Source: Gleimia hominis
Lineage (GTDB): Bacteria; Actinomycetota; Actinomycetes; Actinomycetales; Actinomycetaceae
DNA length: 64,000 nt
NCBI RefSeq assembly: GCF_032085515.1
Contig: NZ_JASXSX010000001.1
Span: 496,001-560,000, forward strand
Direction of reading: 5' to 3'
Shown: piece after piece, positions 24,556 through 33,612 of the stretch
How positions within the stretch are numbered: position 1 is the stretch's first letter
Layout: each line of letters starts with the position of its first letter
The notes under the pieces: generated by a model
Told to the model about the DNA's origin: nothing
Seen by the model: only the letters and a program-made list of their open reading frames with translations
Database searches by the model: none
Position numbers and translations under genes: made by a program

Positions 24556-25476
24556 ATGCTGGGTTCAAACAGGGCTACCTCCGGCGTTGTGCCAGTTGCT
24601 GTTTTAGTTGCGGTGACTGCAGTTTGGGGGTCAACATTCTTTCTTATCAAGGGTTTACTACAGGAAATCTCTGCGTTAGATTTTCTCTCTGTTAGGTTCT
24701 TAATCGCTGCTCTCGTGGTTGGGGTACTCATGTTCCCAAGATTGAGGAGAGCTAATAAGAGAACTTGGCGTAATGGGATTATTCTTGGGATCTTATATGG
24801 TTCCGCTCAGATTTTCCAAACGGTCGGGTTAAAGACCACCCATGCATCGGTATCCGGCTTCATAACTGGAATGTATGTTGTACTTACACCTGTAGCTCTG
24901 TTGCTTCTTTTCCGGGAACGCATTTCACGAAAGGTATGGTTTGCCGTAGCTATAGCCGGTATCGGCGTTGCGGTCCTCAGTCTTCATGGCTTTGCGGTTG
25001 GTAGAGGCGAACTGATTACTTTTACTGGCTCAGTTTTATACGCAGTACACATCGTTTTTCTTGGACGATGGGCAAAACAAGATGATCCGTTTACACTTGG
25101 TTTGATTCAAATAATTGGCATTGCTGTGTTCTGCACAGTTTGTGCTTTGCCTACCGGAATCCGCCTGCCCACCACAGTCGGATCGTGGGCAGCATTGATT
25201 TATATGGCTTTTGTGGCTGGTGTAGCCGCTCTGATTGCTCAGACGTGGGCGCAGGCTAGGATGAGTGCTCCCAGCGCCGCAATAGTTATGACTATGGAGC
25301 CCGTGTTTGCTTCATTGTTTGCAGTAGTTTTTGGTGGAGAGGTGGTGACCTTACGACTTCTCTTAGGTGGCGGCATGATCTTGACGGCCATGTTCACTAC
25401 AGAGCTCGAGTTCAATAGTGAGGTTAGCGCCACGATGCCACCCAGATCTCTAAACAGAGACTCCAAGGTTAGTTAG
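24556..25476 (+). CDS. EamA/DMT-family transporter
   Basis: About 306 residues with ten membrane helices in two EamA repeats (VTAVWGSTFFLIKGLLQE in the first; ALIAQTWAQARMSAPSAAIV and MEPVFASLFAVVFGGE in the second). The family exports or imports small metabolites such as amino acids. AAAGGA fits ATG 24556 better than the ATG at 24547, which lies directly against it. It is the first gene of a sugar-import operon behind two LacI operators, an unusual partner for a sugar importer; it might release by-products or a transported sugar. Confidence 0.85.
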   Translation: MLGSNRATSGVVPVAVLVAVTAVWGSTFFLIKGLLQEISALDFLSVRFLIAALVVGVLMFPRLRRANKRTWRNGIILGILYGSAQIFQTVGLKTTHASVSGFITGMYVVLTPVALLLLFRERISRKVWFAVAIAGIGVAVLSLHGFAVGRGELITFTGSVLYAVHIVFLGRWAKQDDPFTLGLIQIIGIAVFCTVCALPTGIRLPTTVGSWAALIYMAFVAGVAALIAQTWAQARMSAPSAAIVMTMEPVFASLFAVVFGGEVVTLRLLLGGGMILTAMFTTELEFNSEVSATMPPRSLNRDSKVS

Positions 25477-25503
25477 AAAAAGAACTCTACTCAAGGGGGA
25501 GAA

Positions 25504-26817
25504 GTGAAAAAAACCAAATTAAGGAAGCTTATTGTAGCAGCGGCTGTAGTAAGCGTGCTCTCTGCAAGTACGCTAGCTGCCTGTGAATCTGGAAGCGATA
25601 CAGCACAAGAAGATGGAGATGGCAGTGTTACTTGGTCTACTTGGGGAACACCAGATGAGCTAAAAATATTTGAACAGTTCAATAAAAAATTCGGTGAAGA
25701 GCATCCAGACCTAAAGGTTAATTTCCAGCCAGTAGCTTCTTATACTGATTATCATTCCAAGTTAAACACTCAGCTCACATCTAATACCGCGCCTGATGTG
25801 TTTTATGTAGGGGATGATCAAATTGCAAACCTTGTCTCGAACAACGTGCTGGAACCACTAGACTCACATTTGAATGCGCAAGATTCGCCAATATCGCTAG
25901 AAGATTTTTCTGAGTCAATATATCAAGTGGCACAGCTTGATGGTAAGACATACGCACTTCCGAATGATGTTAACCCTGATGCATTCTGGTACGACAAAGA
26001 GGCATTACAAGCAGCTGGTATCACCGAAGACCCTGCCACACTAGCAGAACAAGATAAATGGAATACTGACGCGTTCTTCGAAATGACTGACAAATTAAAA
26101 AGTGCGGGAATGACTGGAGCTGCGTTCTGGAACTATTGGTCAACCACCGATTCAATTATAACATCGCAGGGTGGAGTTGTTTATGACGACAACGGAGAGT
26201 ACCAAGCAAACAAAAATAAAGCATCAGTAGACGCGATAGCAACGTGGTCTGAGCGATTTAAGAATGGCCAGTTTGTTGTCGCTGATATTCTGCCTTCGGG
26301 GCAAGATGCCGACACATTGTTTGTTCAACATAAACTTGGATTCCTAGTGCAAGGACGTTACACGGTGTCAACAATTGAGGGAGCCGGGAACTCTGTTGAC
26401 CAGTATGACGTTGTTCGATGGCCTACTCCAGATGGGAAACCAGCTTCAAGCGGTGTTGCAGCGTCATTCTTGGCAATTAATAAGAATGCTAAAGACAAAG
26501 ATGCAGCAGCTAAATTCCTCGCAGAATTTCTTTCAAAAGATGGTCAGAAACTACGCCTTTCGCAGTCTGGGAACGCACTCCCCTCCATCCATGGAATTGA
26601 TGACATCGTAAGTGGTTCCCAAAAACCCGCGCACGTTGATGCCTTACTGGAAATGCGTGATAACGGATACTCTAATTATCGTCCGGAAGCAGTTGTGCCA
26701 GGACTCTCTGACTCTATAGCTAACGAGTATATGTTGCCGCTTTACCAGGGGAAGAAAGCTGCTCAGAAGACATTAGACGAAGTGGCTAAGCTAATCTCGG
26801 AGAAAACTAAGAAGTAG
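25504..26817 (+). CDS. Oligosaccharide ABC transporter binding lipoprotein
   Basis: A 437-residue extracellular sugar-binding protein. The signal peptide ends with the lipobox STLAACES. The fold markers are those of CUT1 binding proteins: VTWSTWGTPDELKIFEQF, TAPDVFYVGDD and YALPNDVNPDAFWYDKEALQAAG. Starts at GTG 25504 after AGGGGGAGAA. It is followed closely by two permeases and a glycosidase, and lies opposite the ebg genes, so its ligand is probably a galactose- or glucose-containing oligosaccharide. Confidence 0.92.
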   Translation: MKKTKLRKLIVAAAVVSVLSASTLAACESGSDTAQEDGDGSVTWSTWGTPDELKIFEQFNKKFGEEHPDLKVNFQPVASYTDYHSKLNTQLTSNTAPDVFYVGDDQIANLVSNNVLEPLDSHLNAQDSPISLEDFSESIYQVAQLDGKTYALPNDVNPDAFWYDKEALQAAGITEDPATLAEQDKWNTDAFFEMTDKLKSAGMTGAAFWNYWSTTDSIITSQGGVVYDDNGEYQANKNKASVDAIATWSERFKNGQFVVADILPSGQDADTLFVQHKLGFLVQGRYTVSTIEGAGNSVDQYDVVRWPTPDGKPASSGVAASFLAINKNAKDKDAAAKFLAEFLSKDGQKLRLSQSGNALPSIHGIDDIVSGSQKPAHVDALLEMRDNGYSNYRPEAVVPGLSDSIANEYMLPLYQGKKAAQKTLDEVAKLISEKTKK

Positions 26818-26823
26818 CTCGGA

Positions 26824-27774
26824 ATGATGACGACAAAAGTAAGCTCATCGCAAACCTTGTGGGGGGAGCGCAGCTTCACCCACAAGGGCAGCGAACCTAC
26901 GTGGCGAAAAAAAGATAAGGCATGGGCGTTATTTTTCCTGGCACCGCAATCGATAGGGATACTGGTCTTTACTATTCTCCCATTCGTCTTCGCGTTTATC
27001 CTTGCCTTCACGGATTGGAATGGATTTGGCCCTCTAAAATTCATTGGATTTGATAACTTCAAAAGTCAGATCACGGACCCCCTTTTCCTGAGAGCAGTAG
27101 TTAATACTTTAGTGATAGCGCTCGTAACTGTTCCCGTGGGACTGTTTCTCGCTATCGTAATTGCGGTATTGATTAACAGGTTGCAACACAAGACCACGTA
27201 CATGATCTTGTTCTTTGCACCGGTTGTTACATCTGCTGTAGCTGTTGCACTGATTTGGCAACAGCTATTGCGGCAAGACGGTTTGCTATCAACGATAATT
27301 AGTAGGTTGTTCAGGACAACGCCACCGGATTGGTTAAACGATCCTAGACTAACCTTGCTTGCAGTTTGCGCGGTAACCATATGGTCCTCGCTGGGACTGA
27401 ACGTAGTTATTTTTCAAGCTGGATTACAGAATGTAAGTCCTACTGTTCTAGAAGCAGCAAAAATAGATGGAGCAGGTAATCTAAGAATTTTCTATTCCGT
27501 GATCCTACCTATCCTATCACCGACTATTTTCTTTCAGTCAGTGATAGCTTTTATCTCGTCTTTGCAAACATTCGATATTGTATTTGTGCTGGTCAAGAAT
27601 GCTGGTCCGGACAATGCAACTAGAACAATTGTATACCATATATACGATATCGGTATTCAGAAAGGACAGATGGGGCTTTCCTCAGCTGCGGCAATATTCC
27701 TGCTGATATTGTCTGTGTTAATCACTATCATGCAATTCGGATTTGAAAAAAAGTGGGTTCACTATGACAACTAA
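26824..27774 (+). CDS. Oligosaccharide ABC transporter permease (MalF type)
   Basis: A 316-residue protein with six membrane helices and the EAA loop SPTVLEAAKIDGAGNLRIFYSVILP of CUT1 sugar permeases. It starts 6 bp after the binding-protein gene and overlaps the next permease by 11 bp. No ATPase is encoded in the operon; a shared MsmK/MalK-like ATPase is expected elsewhere. Confidence 0.93.
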   Translation: MMTTKVSSSQTLWGERSFTHKGSEPTWRKKDKAWALFFLAPQSIGILVFTILPFVFAFILAFTDWNGFGPLKFIGFDNFKSQITDPLFLRAVVNTLVIALVTVPVGLFLAIVIAVLINRLQHKTTYMILFFAPVVTSAVAVALIWQQLLRQDGLLSTIISRLFRTTPPDWLNDPRLTLLAVCAVTIWSSLGLNVVIFQAGLQNVSPTVLEAAKIDGAGNLRIFYSVILPILSPTIFFQSVIAFISSLQTFDIVFVLVKNAGPDNATRTIVYHIYDIGIQKGQMGLSSAAAIFLLILSVLITIMQFGFEKKWVHYDN

Positions 27775-28675
27775 TGTTTCATATTTAGAAAAGCAGGGTA
27801 AGCGGAGCAAAGGTAGTAGTCCTCGTGGCATCCGTATGGTGCTAACCTGGATTGCGAAGCGGCACGTAGTCACTCATATTATCTTAATAATGGGTGCGCT
27901 CGCCATGTTTGGGCCATTTGTATGGATGGTGCTAACAGGTTTTAAAACACTACCTCAAATTTTGAAAGATCCGCTTTCCTTCATACCGTCACCATGGACC
28001 CTATCGAACTTTTCTGATGCATGGAATCAAGCTCCGTTCGCAAACGCCTATTTCAACTCAGTGTATATTGCACTGCTAATTGTGGTTGGTGCGTTGATAA
28101 CTAGCTCTATGGCTGGTTATGCGTTTGCCCGAATAAAATTCCGAGGAAGTAAAGCACTATTTGCTATTGTCCTCATTGCGCAAATGATCCCAAAACAGGT
28201 AACTTTAGTGCCTTTCTATTTGTTGATGGCCAAACTCGGGTGGGTTGATTCACACCTATCCTTAATTATTCCTGGAATACTAGTCAACCCATTTGGAGTT
28301 TTTCTAGCTAGACAGTTCATTTTATCGGTCCCAAAGGAGCTTGAAGATGCTGCAACTATTGACGGGGCTTCTAGGCTACGAATCTACTGGCAGGTAATTT
28401 TACCTATGATTCGGCCCGGTTTAGGTGCATTGGCGATAATTATTGCATTAGATACGTGGAATAATTTTCTATTGCCTCTTATCTTGCTTAATAGGACAAA
28501 GCTGTTTACGGTCCCTTTGTTGCTTGCGCAGTTTCAAGGGCAATTTGGTGGGGTTAACACGGGACTTATAATGGCTGCTACAGCGGTATCTACGGTTCCG
28601 ATGTTGATTATTTTTATAATCGGTCAGAAACAAATAATGTCGAGCCTTGCAACCTCGGGACTTGGCGGGAGATAG
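27764..28675 (+). CDS. Oligosaccharide ABC transporter permease (MalG type)
   Basis: About 303 residues with six membrane helices and the EAA loop PKELEDAATIDGASRLRIYWQVILP. Start is set at ATG 27764 inside the last codons of the previous permease; a TTG 21 bases earlier is possible but less likely. A Lys/Arg-rich cytoplasmic N-terminus of about 40 residues precedes the first helix. Confidence 0.92.
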   Translation: MTTNVSYLEKQGKRSKGSSPRGIRMVLTWIAKRHVVTHIILIMGALAMFGPFVWMVLTGFKTLPQILKDPLSFIPSPWTLSNFSDAWNQAPFANAYFNSVYIALLIVVGALITSSMAGYAFARIKFRGSKALFAIVLIAQMIPKQVTLVPFYLLMAKLGWVDSHLSLIIPGILVNPFGVFLARQFILSVPKELEDAATIDGASRLRIYWQVILPMIRPGLGALAIIIALDTWNNFLLPLILLNRTKLFTVPLLLAQFQGQFGGVNTGLIMAATAVSTVPMLIIFIIGQKQIMSSLATSGLGGR

Positions 28676-28687
28676 TCGGAGGCAAGA

Positions 28688-30361
28688 ATGGACGGGAATA
28701 TCTACTCATTTGTTGATTTTCGAAGCGTGCCGTTTACGGTGCCCGGTTCTAATTTCGTTATCTTTATAGCTGCAAACTGCATACGGATATTCTTTGTTGA
28801 ATATGAAAAGCCGTTACAAGAATGTGCGGCAGCAACGATTGCGTTAGATGAATCATTAGTCAAAATAAGTGATATTTATGCCGAAAACGGGCATGTGCAA
28901 TTAGGTGATATTGGAAGTATTTACATATTAAGGAATAAACTCTGGGGTCATTTTAGAATGACGGATGGATGGGTCTTACGCGAAGAGCGTTCTGGTTCGG
29001 TCGAGTGCCGATACAACCTCAACTCCTTTCAAATGTTCTCTGTACTCGATTGCTACGGTGAGTCAGGAGAGATAGACCTAGATTGGGACCCGTTCACTGT
29101 ACACGCAGATAAAGTCGTGCGGGAGTGGATGGATAAGAAACCAAAGGTGCTTCCCGAGAGAGATTACGCCGCGCGTGTGTGTTGGTGGGTGTTAGGTACC
29201 AATATGCTGGTTTTCAGGGCACCAGACATGTCTTTCCGAAGAGCTGTTGTGCCGTCGAAGATTGGCTATGTTGGCCAATGGCAGTGGGATTCCTATTTCA
29301 TCGCTATAGGACTAGCGCACGGAGATGAGGAGCTAGCTTTAGAACAGATGAGAACGGCTATCGACTTTGCACTTCCCAATGGGCAATTGCCGGACGTGGT
29401 GTTTCCAGAGGGGATACTGGCAAGCTCAGACGATCTGCCCTTAGCTGATCGAGAGAAGCTGGAAATAGAATGCTCGCCCTCAGTCGGAAAGCGGCATCTT
29501 CCGCTCACCAAGCCGCCTTTGACAGCCTGGAGCGTGGAGAGGATTTGTGAGCAGTTTCCATTATCTAAGCGGAGGGAGATTATAAGCTCTGTATTCGAGG
29601 GAATTAGAAAGAGTCAAGACTGGTGGTTTAGAGAGTCCGATTTGGACGGCGATGGTGTACCTGAGTATTTACACCCGTATTCTTCGGGACTCGATGATTC
29701 ACCTGTCTTTGATCACGACCTTCCCGTAGTTTCACCGGATCTTATTGCCTACCTGGTAGTTCAAGATAGCATACTGGAAATGTGGGCAGAAGAAGCGAAA
29801 GGGAGCTATTTAACAACGGAGGAGGCGGAAACATTCAAACGACAAGTTACAGCACGCCGTACCACTGTTTTGAACAGCCTCCTCAAACTTTGGGATGAAG
29901 ACAGAAGTATGTTTGTAGCACGTGCTCAAGGTACTCTCATTACGGATAGAACCGTCTTGTCGTTACTAGGTGTTTTTGCAGCTGATTTACCGGCGAAGAT
30001 TATTGACGGTATAGTCTCCGATATTGATGATCGTCAGCGGTTCCAAAGTGATTACCCCATTCCCACTGTTGCGATGGATGAGAAAGAGTTTGATGAGGAG
30101 ACGATGTGGCGAGGACCAACCTGGATGAATACGACCTATTTGATTTCAGACGGTCTAGAAAGAGCTGGCCGCATTGAGAAGGCACGAGAACTGCGTGAAG
30201 CGATAATGAGGAATGTCGAAGCATGTGGTCAACCGGTCGAGTACTTGAACCCAAGGACGGGAGAAAAATGCCAAAATGCGGTTCCTAGCTTTGGGTGGAC
30301 GGCTGCTCTGTATATAGATTGCGCACGTAGGGAGTACTTGTTGACCTGCAAAAGAGAATAG
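28688..30361 (+). CDS. GH63/MGH1-like alpha-glycosidase
   Basis: A 557-residue protein with the (alpha/alpha)6-barrel signatures of GH63 and mannosylglycerate-hydrolase-type enzymes: GQWQWDSYFIAIGLAHGDEE, NGQLPDVVFPEG, YSSGLDDSPVFDHD and the late WRGPTWMNTTYLISDGL. These clades contain processing alpha-glucosidase, trehalase-like and mannosylglycerate hydrolases. No signal peptide, so it acts on sugar brought in by the importer just upstream (12-bp gap). Whether it cleaves alpha-glucosyl or alpha-mannosyl linkages is not evident. Last gene of the operon. Confidence 0.8.
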   Translation: MDGNIYSFVDFRSVPFTVPGSNFVIFIAANCIRIFFVEYEKPLQECAAATIALDESLVKISDIYAENGHVQLGDIGSIYILRNKLWGHFRMTDGWVLREERSGSVECRYNLNSFQMFSVLDCYGESGEIDLDWDPFTVHADKVVREWMDKKPKVLPERDYAARVCWWVLGTNMLVFRAPDMSFRRAVVPSKIGYVGQWQWDSYFIAIGLAHGDEELALEQMRTAIDFALPNGQLPDVVFPEGILASSDDLPLADREKLEIECSPSVGKRHLPLTKPPLTAWSVERICEQFPLSKRREIISSVFEGIRKSQDWWFRESDLDGDGVPEYLHPYSSGLDDSPVFDHDLPVVSPDLIAYLVVQDSILEMWAEEAKGSYLTTEEAETFKRQVTARRTTVLNSLLKLWDEDRSMFVARAQGTLITDRTVLSLLGVFAADLPAKIIDGIVSDIDDRQRFQSDYPIPTVAMDEKEFDEETMWRGPTWMNTTYLISDGLERAGRIEKARELREAIMRNVEACGQPVEYLNPRTGEKCQNAVPSFGWTAALYIDCARREYLLTCKRE

Positions 30362-30484
30362 GAACAGTTGCTAGAGTATTGATCGGTGTCGTAGTGCTCA
30401 TAGATTCGATGATCTTTTTCCCGTTGACTGGTTTTTGACGCTACAATTGAGTCGTTTAACAGGCTTATAGTTTTAAGGATTCTG

Positions 30485-31369
30485 ATGGGTAAGAAGAGTC
30501 GTCGTAAGAAGGTTGTGGGCACGCCGAAGCAGTTCCGCCCCCCGATTCCGCATGTGGCCCGGCCGTTTGAAGGTTTAGATTATGAGGGTGCGCTGGTGTC
30601 TATGCGCGAGTTACTGCCTGCCGCGACCCTGCCCGCTAAGACCACTGAGGAATACGGTGCGCGCGAGGTGTTGTTCGTGACGATCCTGCCGAACCAAGCT
30701 CAGGCGAGTGTGCGCGGCGACGGTAAAGTGCTGGTGGCCTTGCAGACCCGGTCGCATTCCGGGGATGTGGCGCACGACCTGGGGGTCGCGCTGCAAGAAG
30801 CGTTGAAACGAGCGGAAGCGTTCGACAAAGGTGAGGGACAGCCAGGCGTGGTGAACGTGGATGTGCGTGACGCCGCCCCTCGGATCGGTGACATGATCTC
30901 CTCCGCTGGCGACCTTTCTATTGAGGATTCCCTTTCTTTCTGGTTCACGTCCGAACAGTTGGAGGATGAACAGACTCAGGCGGCAATTGAGCAGTCGTCT
31001 AAAGAGTTGGTGCCTACTAAACCTGTGCCGGGTCCGTCACTTGCGTTCTGGCAGACGATGCCGAAACTGTTTGTGCGGTGGGTGCGTACGGAAGATGAGA
31101 CAAAACTTTTCTCTGCTCTTGCGCGCCTAGCGGACAGGGACGAGTTGACGCTTGGGTCTGGTTCCCGGTTTATTGGTGCGTTCCGCGCGCTTGGGATTTC
31201 CATCCCGGTGTTCGAGTTCCCCGAGCAGGTGCCAGCCGCTGAGCTAGAGGAGCCAATGGCTGAACTGGAGAAAGCGCTTTCGGAGGCGCTCGCGGATTCC
31301 ACGCCCCTCACTGATGCGCAGCGCAGTGTGCGAGCCGGGTTGGTGTCGCGCCAAGTGTCTGTTCGTTAA
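30485..31369 (+). CDS. DUF5926 family protein
   Basis: A 294-residue soluble protein beginning with a basic MGKKSRRKKVV stretch. The body (FEGLDYEGALVSMRELLPAATLPAKTT; SLSFWFTSEQLEDE) matches DUF5926, a conserved actinobacterial family of unknown function that older annotations sometimes label as a topoisomerase without evidence. The gene marks the return to GC-rich host-like sequence after the ebg segment. A glycosyltransferase follows in the same direction. Confidence 0.8.
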   Translation: MGKKSRRKKVVGTPKQFRPPIPHVARPFEGLDYEGALVSMRELLPAATLPAKTTEEYGAREVLFVTILPNQAQASVRGDGKVLVALQTRSHSGDVAHDLGVALQEALKRAEAFDKGEGQPGVVNVDVRDAAPRIGDMISSAGDLSIEDSLSFWFTSEQLEDEQTQAAIEQSSKELVPTKPVPGPSLAFWQTMPKLFVRWVRTEDETKLFSALARLADRDELTLGSGSRFIGAFRALGISIPVFEFPEQVPAAELEEPMAELEKALSEALADSTPLTDAQRSVRAGLVSRQVSVR

Positions 31370-31399
31370 CCCGCGTTTAGTGTTTAGGAGGGGTTGGTT

Positions 31400-32194
31400 G
31401 TGACTGCGGGTAAGCGTGAGAAGCAGAAGGTGGCGGTGGTGATTCCCGCGCACGATGAAGCGCGCACTATCGCCACTACCGTGAGGTCTTGCCGGGCCCT
31501 CCCCGGAGTTGATCTGCTGATCGTGGTGGATGACGGGTCGGGGGATAACACGGGGGATTACGCGCGGTCCAGTGGGGCTGTGGTGGTACGTCATTCGATT
31601 CCTCGGGGAAAAGCGTCTGCCCTTGAAACTGGGGTGAAGGTGGCGGCGATGCGGGATTTACCTGAGGGTAAGCCTCGTCACCTGCTTTTTTTGGACGCGG
31701 ATTTAGGGGAGAGCGCGGTTGAGGCAACGTCGTTGATTGAGAACGTTCAGTTAGGGGTTGCGGACTGTGCGGTGGCTACGCTTCCGCCGCAGAAAGGTGC
31801 TGGTGGACACGGGTTTGTGGTGAATTTTGCGCGCCGTGCGATTGAGCGGGCAACGGGTTGGCGGCAGCAGGCCCCGCTTTCGGGGCAGCGTTGTTTAACG
31901 CGTGAGGCTGTGAATGCGGCAATGCCGTTCGCTACCGGTTGGGGGGTGGAAGTTGGAATGACGATTGATTTGCTGGTGCAAGGGTTCACGTTCCAGGAGG
32001 TGCCGTGTAACTTCGCGCACCGCCCCACTGGGAATGATCTTGCTGGCTACCTGCACCGGGGAAACCAGTATAAGGACGTTTGGGCTGCGGTGATGCGGCG
32101 GCGTTTAACAGGCCGTAAAGTACCGCGTAATGCGCGTCCAAAAACCGGTACCGCAGCGGGCGCACCCTACCGGATCGCATACGACAAAAAATAG
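31400..32194 (+). CDS. Family 2 glycosyltransferase
   Basis: About 264 residues with a GT-A fold: VAVVIPAHDEARTIATTVRSC at the start, DLLIVVDDGSGDNT, and the DxD-like metal site in LFLDADLGES. These transfer a sugar from a nucleotide donor to a lipid or cell-envelope acceptor. No membrane helix is obvious. GTG 31400 lies 8 bp after AGGAGG and is preferred to the TTG six bases earlier. DUF5926 beside a GT2 gene is a common actinobacterial pairing. Confidence 0.85.
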   Translation: MTAGKREKQKVAVVIPAHDEARTIATTVRSCRALPGVDLLIVVDDGSGDNTGDYARSSGAVVVRHSIPRGKASALETGVKVAAMRDLPEGKPRHLLFLDADLGESAVEATSLIENVQLGVADCAVATLPPQKGAGGHGFVVNFARRAIERATGWRQQAPLSGQRCLTREAVNAAMPFATGWGVEVGMTIDLLVQGFTFQEVPCNFAHRPTGNDLAGYLHRGNQYKDVWAAVMRRRLTGRKVPRNARPKTGTAAGAPYRIAYDKK

Positions 32195-32340
32195 CACTGG
32201 GATACCTGCGAGTTAGTGGCAGCCAAATAACACCGGGGCGCCTGCGTGTTGCTGGTAGTGCTGGTAGCCAGGAGCACCGCAGCGCCGGTGGTGATGCCTC
32301 AAAATACTCGTGGCGGCGGTGCGGTTGTTGCGAAATTGGG

Positions 32341-32757
32341 TTACACGATCGGTTTCAAGTGTGGGAAAGCGGCATCTAGATCGTCAAAAAGTTGAAAAAA
32401 TTCCGGCAGTGTCGCTTTAATCGCGATGTCTATTTGCTCGTCCTCTAAACCGTTTGTTATGTCTACACCAGACGCAGCCTGTGCGAGGTAGTGGCCCTCA
32501 TGCAACTGGTCTATAGAAGTTTGCGAAACCTTATCTGGAGTTGTCCACTGCGTGAGGAAGTCGGCGATCCGAGCCACATCCTCCTCATTCTTAATTTCAG
32601 TACGCCAGTACGCGCGCATAGCTAACGCATTACCTTCAACACTGAAGTAAATGACGCAGTTATCCCACGCCGCAATCGTGGTTTCTTTGTTCCGCACATA
32701 CTGGAAACCAAACCTACCTAACGAGGCTTCCACGCGATCTAAAGTAACAGCAGTCAT
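32341..32757 (-). CDS. YbjN domain protein
   Basis: A 138-residue acidic soluble protein with the YbjN (type III secretion chaperone-like) pattern: a single domain with AWDNCVIYFSVEGNALAMRAYWR in the sheet region and a helical C-terminus. Function in actinobacteria is not known. It stands alone between the glycosyltransferase and the peptide-export genes. Confidence 0.75.
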   Translation of the reverse strand: MTAVTLDRVEASLGRFGFQYVRNKETTIAAWDNCVIYFSVEGNALAMRAYWRTEIKNEEDVARIADFLTQWTTPDKVSQTSIDQLHEGHYLAQAASGVDITNGLEDEQIDIAIKATLPEFFQLFDDLDAAFPHLKPIV

Positions 32758-32888
32758 CTACTTCCTCTCCTAACTCGCTTAACAAGTATTACAAAGCCGC
32801 CTAAAGCGAGCAAACAATACTTATGAGTGGCTTAAACTCGGTGAATGCCAAAAACGTAGAAAATGCGGAAAGCCTGAACATTTAAAAG

Positions 32889-33554
32889 CTACTGCTTGGT
32901 GAGCTTCCCGTGGTTAAGCACGTAATGCCGACCGGCGCGATTGTTTACAACGGGGTCGTGGCTTACCAGCACTAAAGCTGAGTTTGAGGCACGCACATTT
33001 TCGAATAGGAGTGTACAGAGTTCGTCGCGCAATTCCGGGTCGAGGTTAGCTGTTGGTTCATCAGCTAAAATAACCGGTGGTCGGTTGAATGTTGCTCGTG
33101 CAAATGCTACGCGTTGGGCTTCGCCACCAGACAGAGAGTAGACCGGACGCCCCACTGGTACTTTGAGTTTGCGTAAATACTCGCTGGCTCGTTCCAACAC
33201 GGATTTATCTTTCTTATTCATGAGAGTCGGTAGGGCAACGTTTTCTTCTGCTGTTAGCTCTTCGATGAGCTCTCCATTTTGGAATACTATGCCTATATTG
33301 TGATTCCGAAAGGCCGCACCTTTTGCGCGTGAAAGCTTTCTCATATCTTGCCCCGCGACGGTCACATCGCCTGATGTTGGTTGGATTAGTCCCATGATGC
33401 ATCCGAGCAAAGTTGTTTTTCCACTACCCGATGAACCTGAAATAGCTACAGATTCGCCAGCGCGTATGCTTAATGAAACATCGTTTAGCACGTGGTTTTT
33501 AGAGAATTTCTGTTGAAGATTTTGTACTGAGATTATTGGATCTAAGTTAGCCAC
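32889..33554 (-). CDS. Bacteriocin-type ABC exporter ATPase
   Basis: A 221-residue ATPase of the LolD/MacB type: Walker A GSSGSGKTT, signature YSLSGGEAQRVAFARA, Walker B VILADEPTANLDP and VLVSHDPVV. It pairs with the FtsX-like permease upstream. Such pairs accompany small secreted peptides of the lactococcin 972 kind, where they are thought to give immunity or export. It ends the three-gene minus-strand unit that starts with the broken peptide gene at 36163. Confidence 0.87.
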   Translation of the reverse strand: MANLDPIISVQNLQQKFSKNHVLNDVSLSIRAGESVAISGSSGSGKTTLLGCIMGLIQPTSGDVTVAGQDMRKLSRAKGAAFRNHNIGIVFQNGELIEELTAEENVALPTLMNKKDKSVLERASEYLRKLKVPVGRPVYSLSGGEAQRVAFARATFNRPPVILADEPTANLDPELRDELCTLLFENVRASNSALVLVSHDPVVNNRAGRHYVLNHGKLTKQ

Positions 33555-33612
33555 CTTGGCCTCCGATAATAAGTAATGTGCGTAATTAACTGTGAGAGCA
33601 CGGGGTTGTGCG

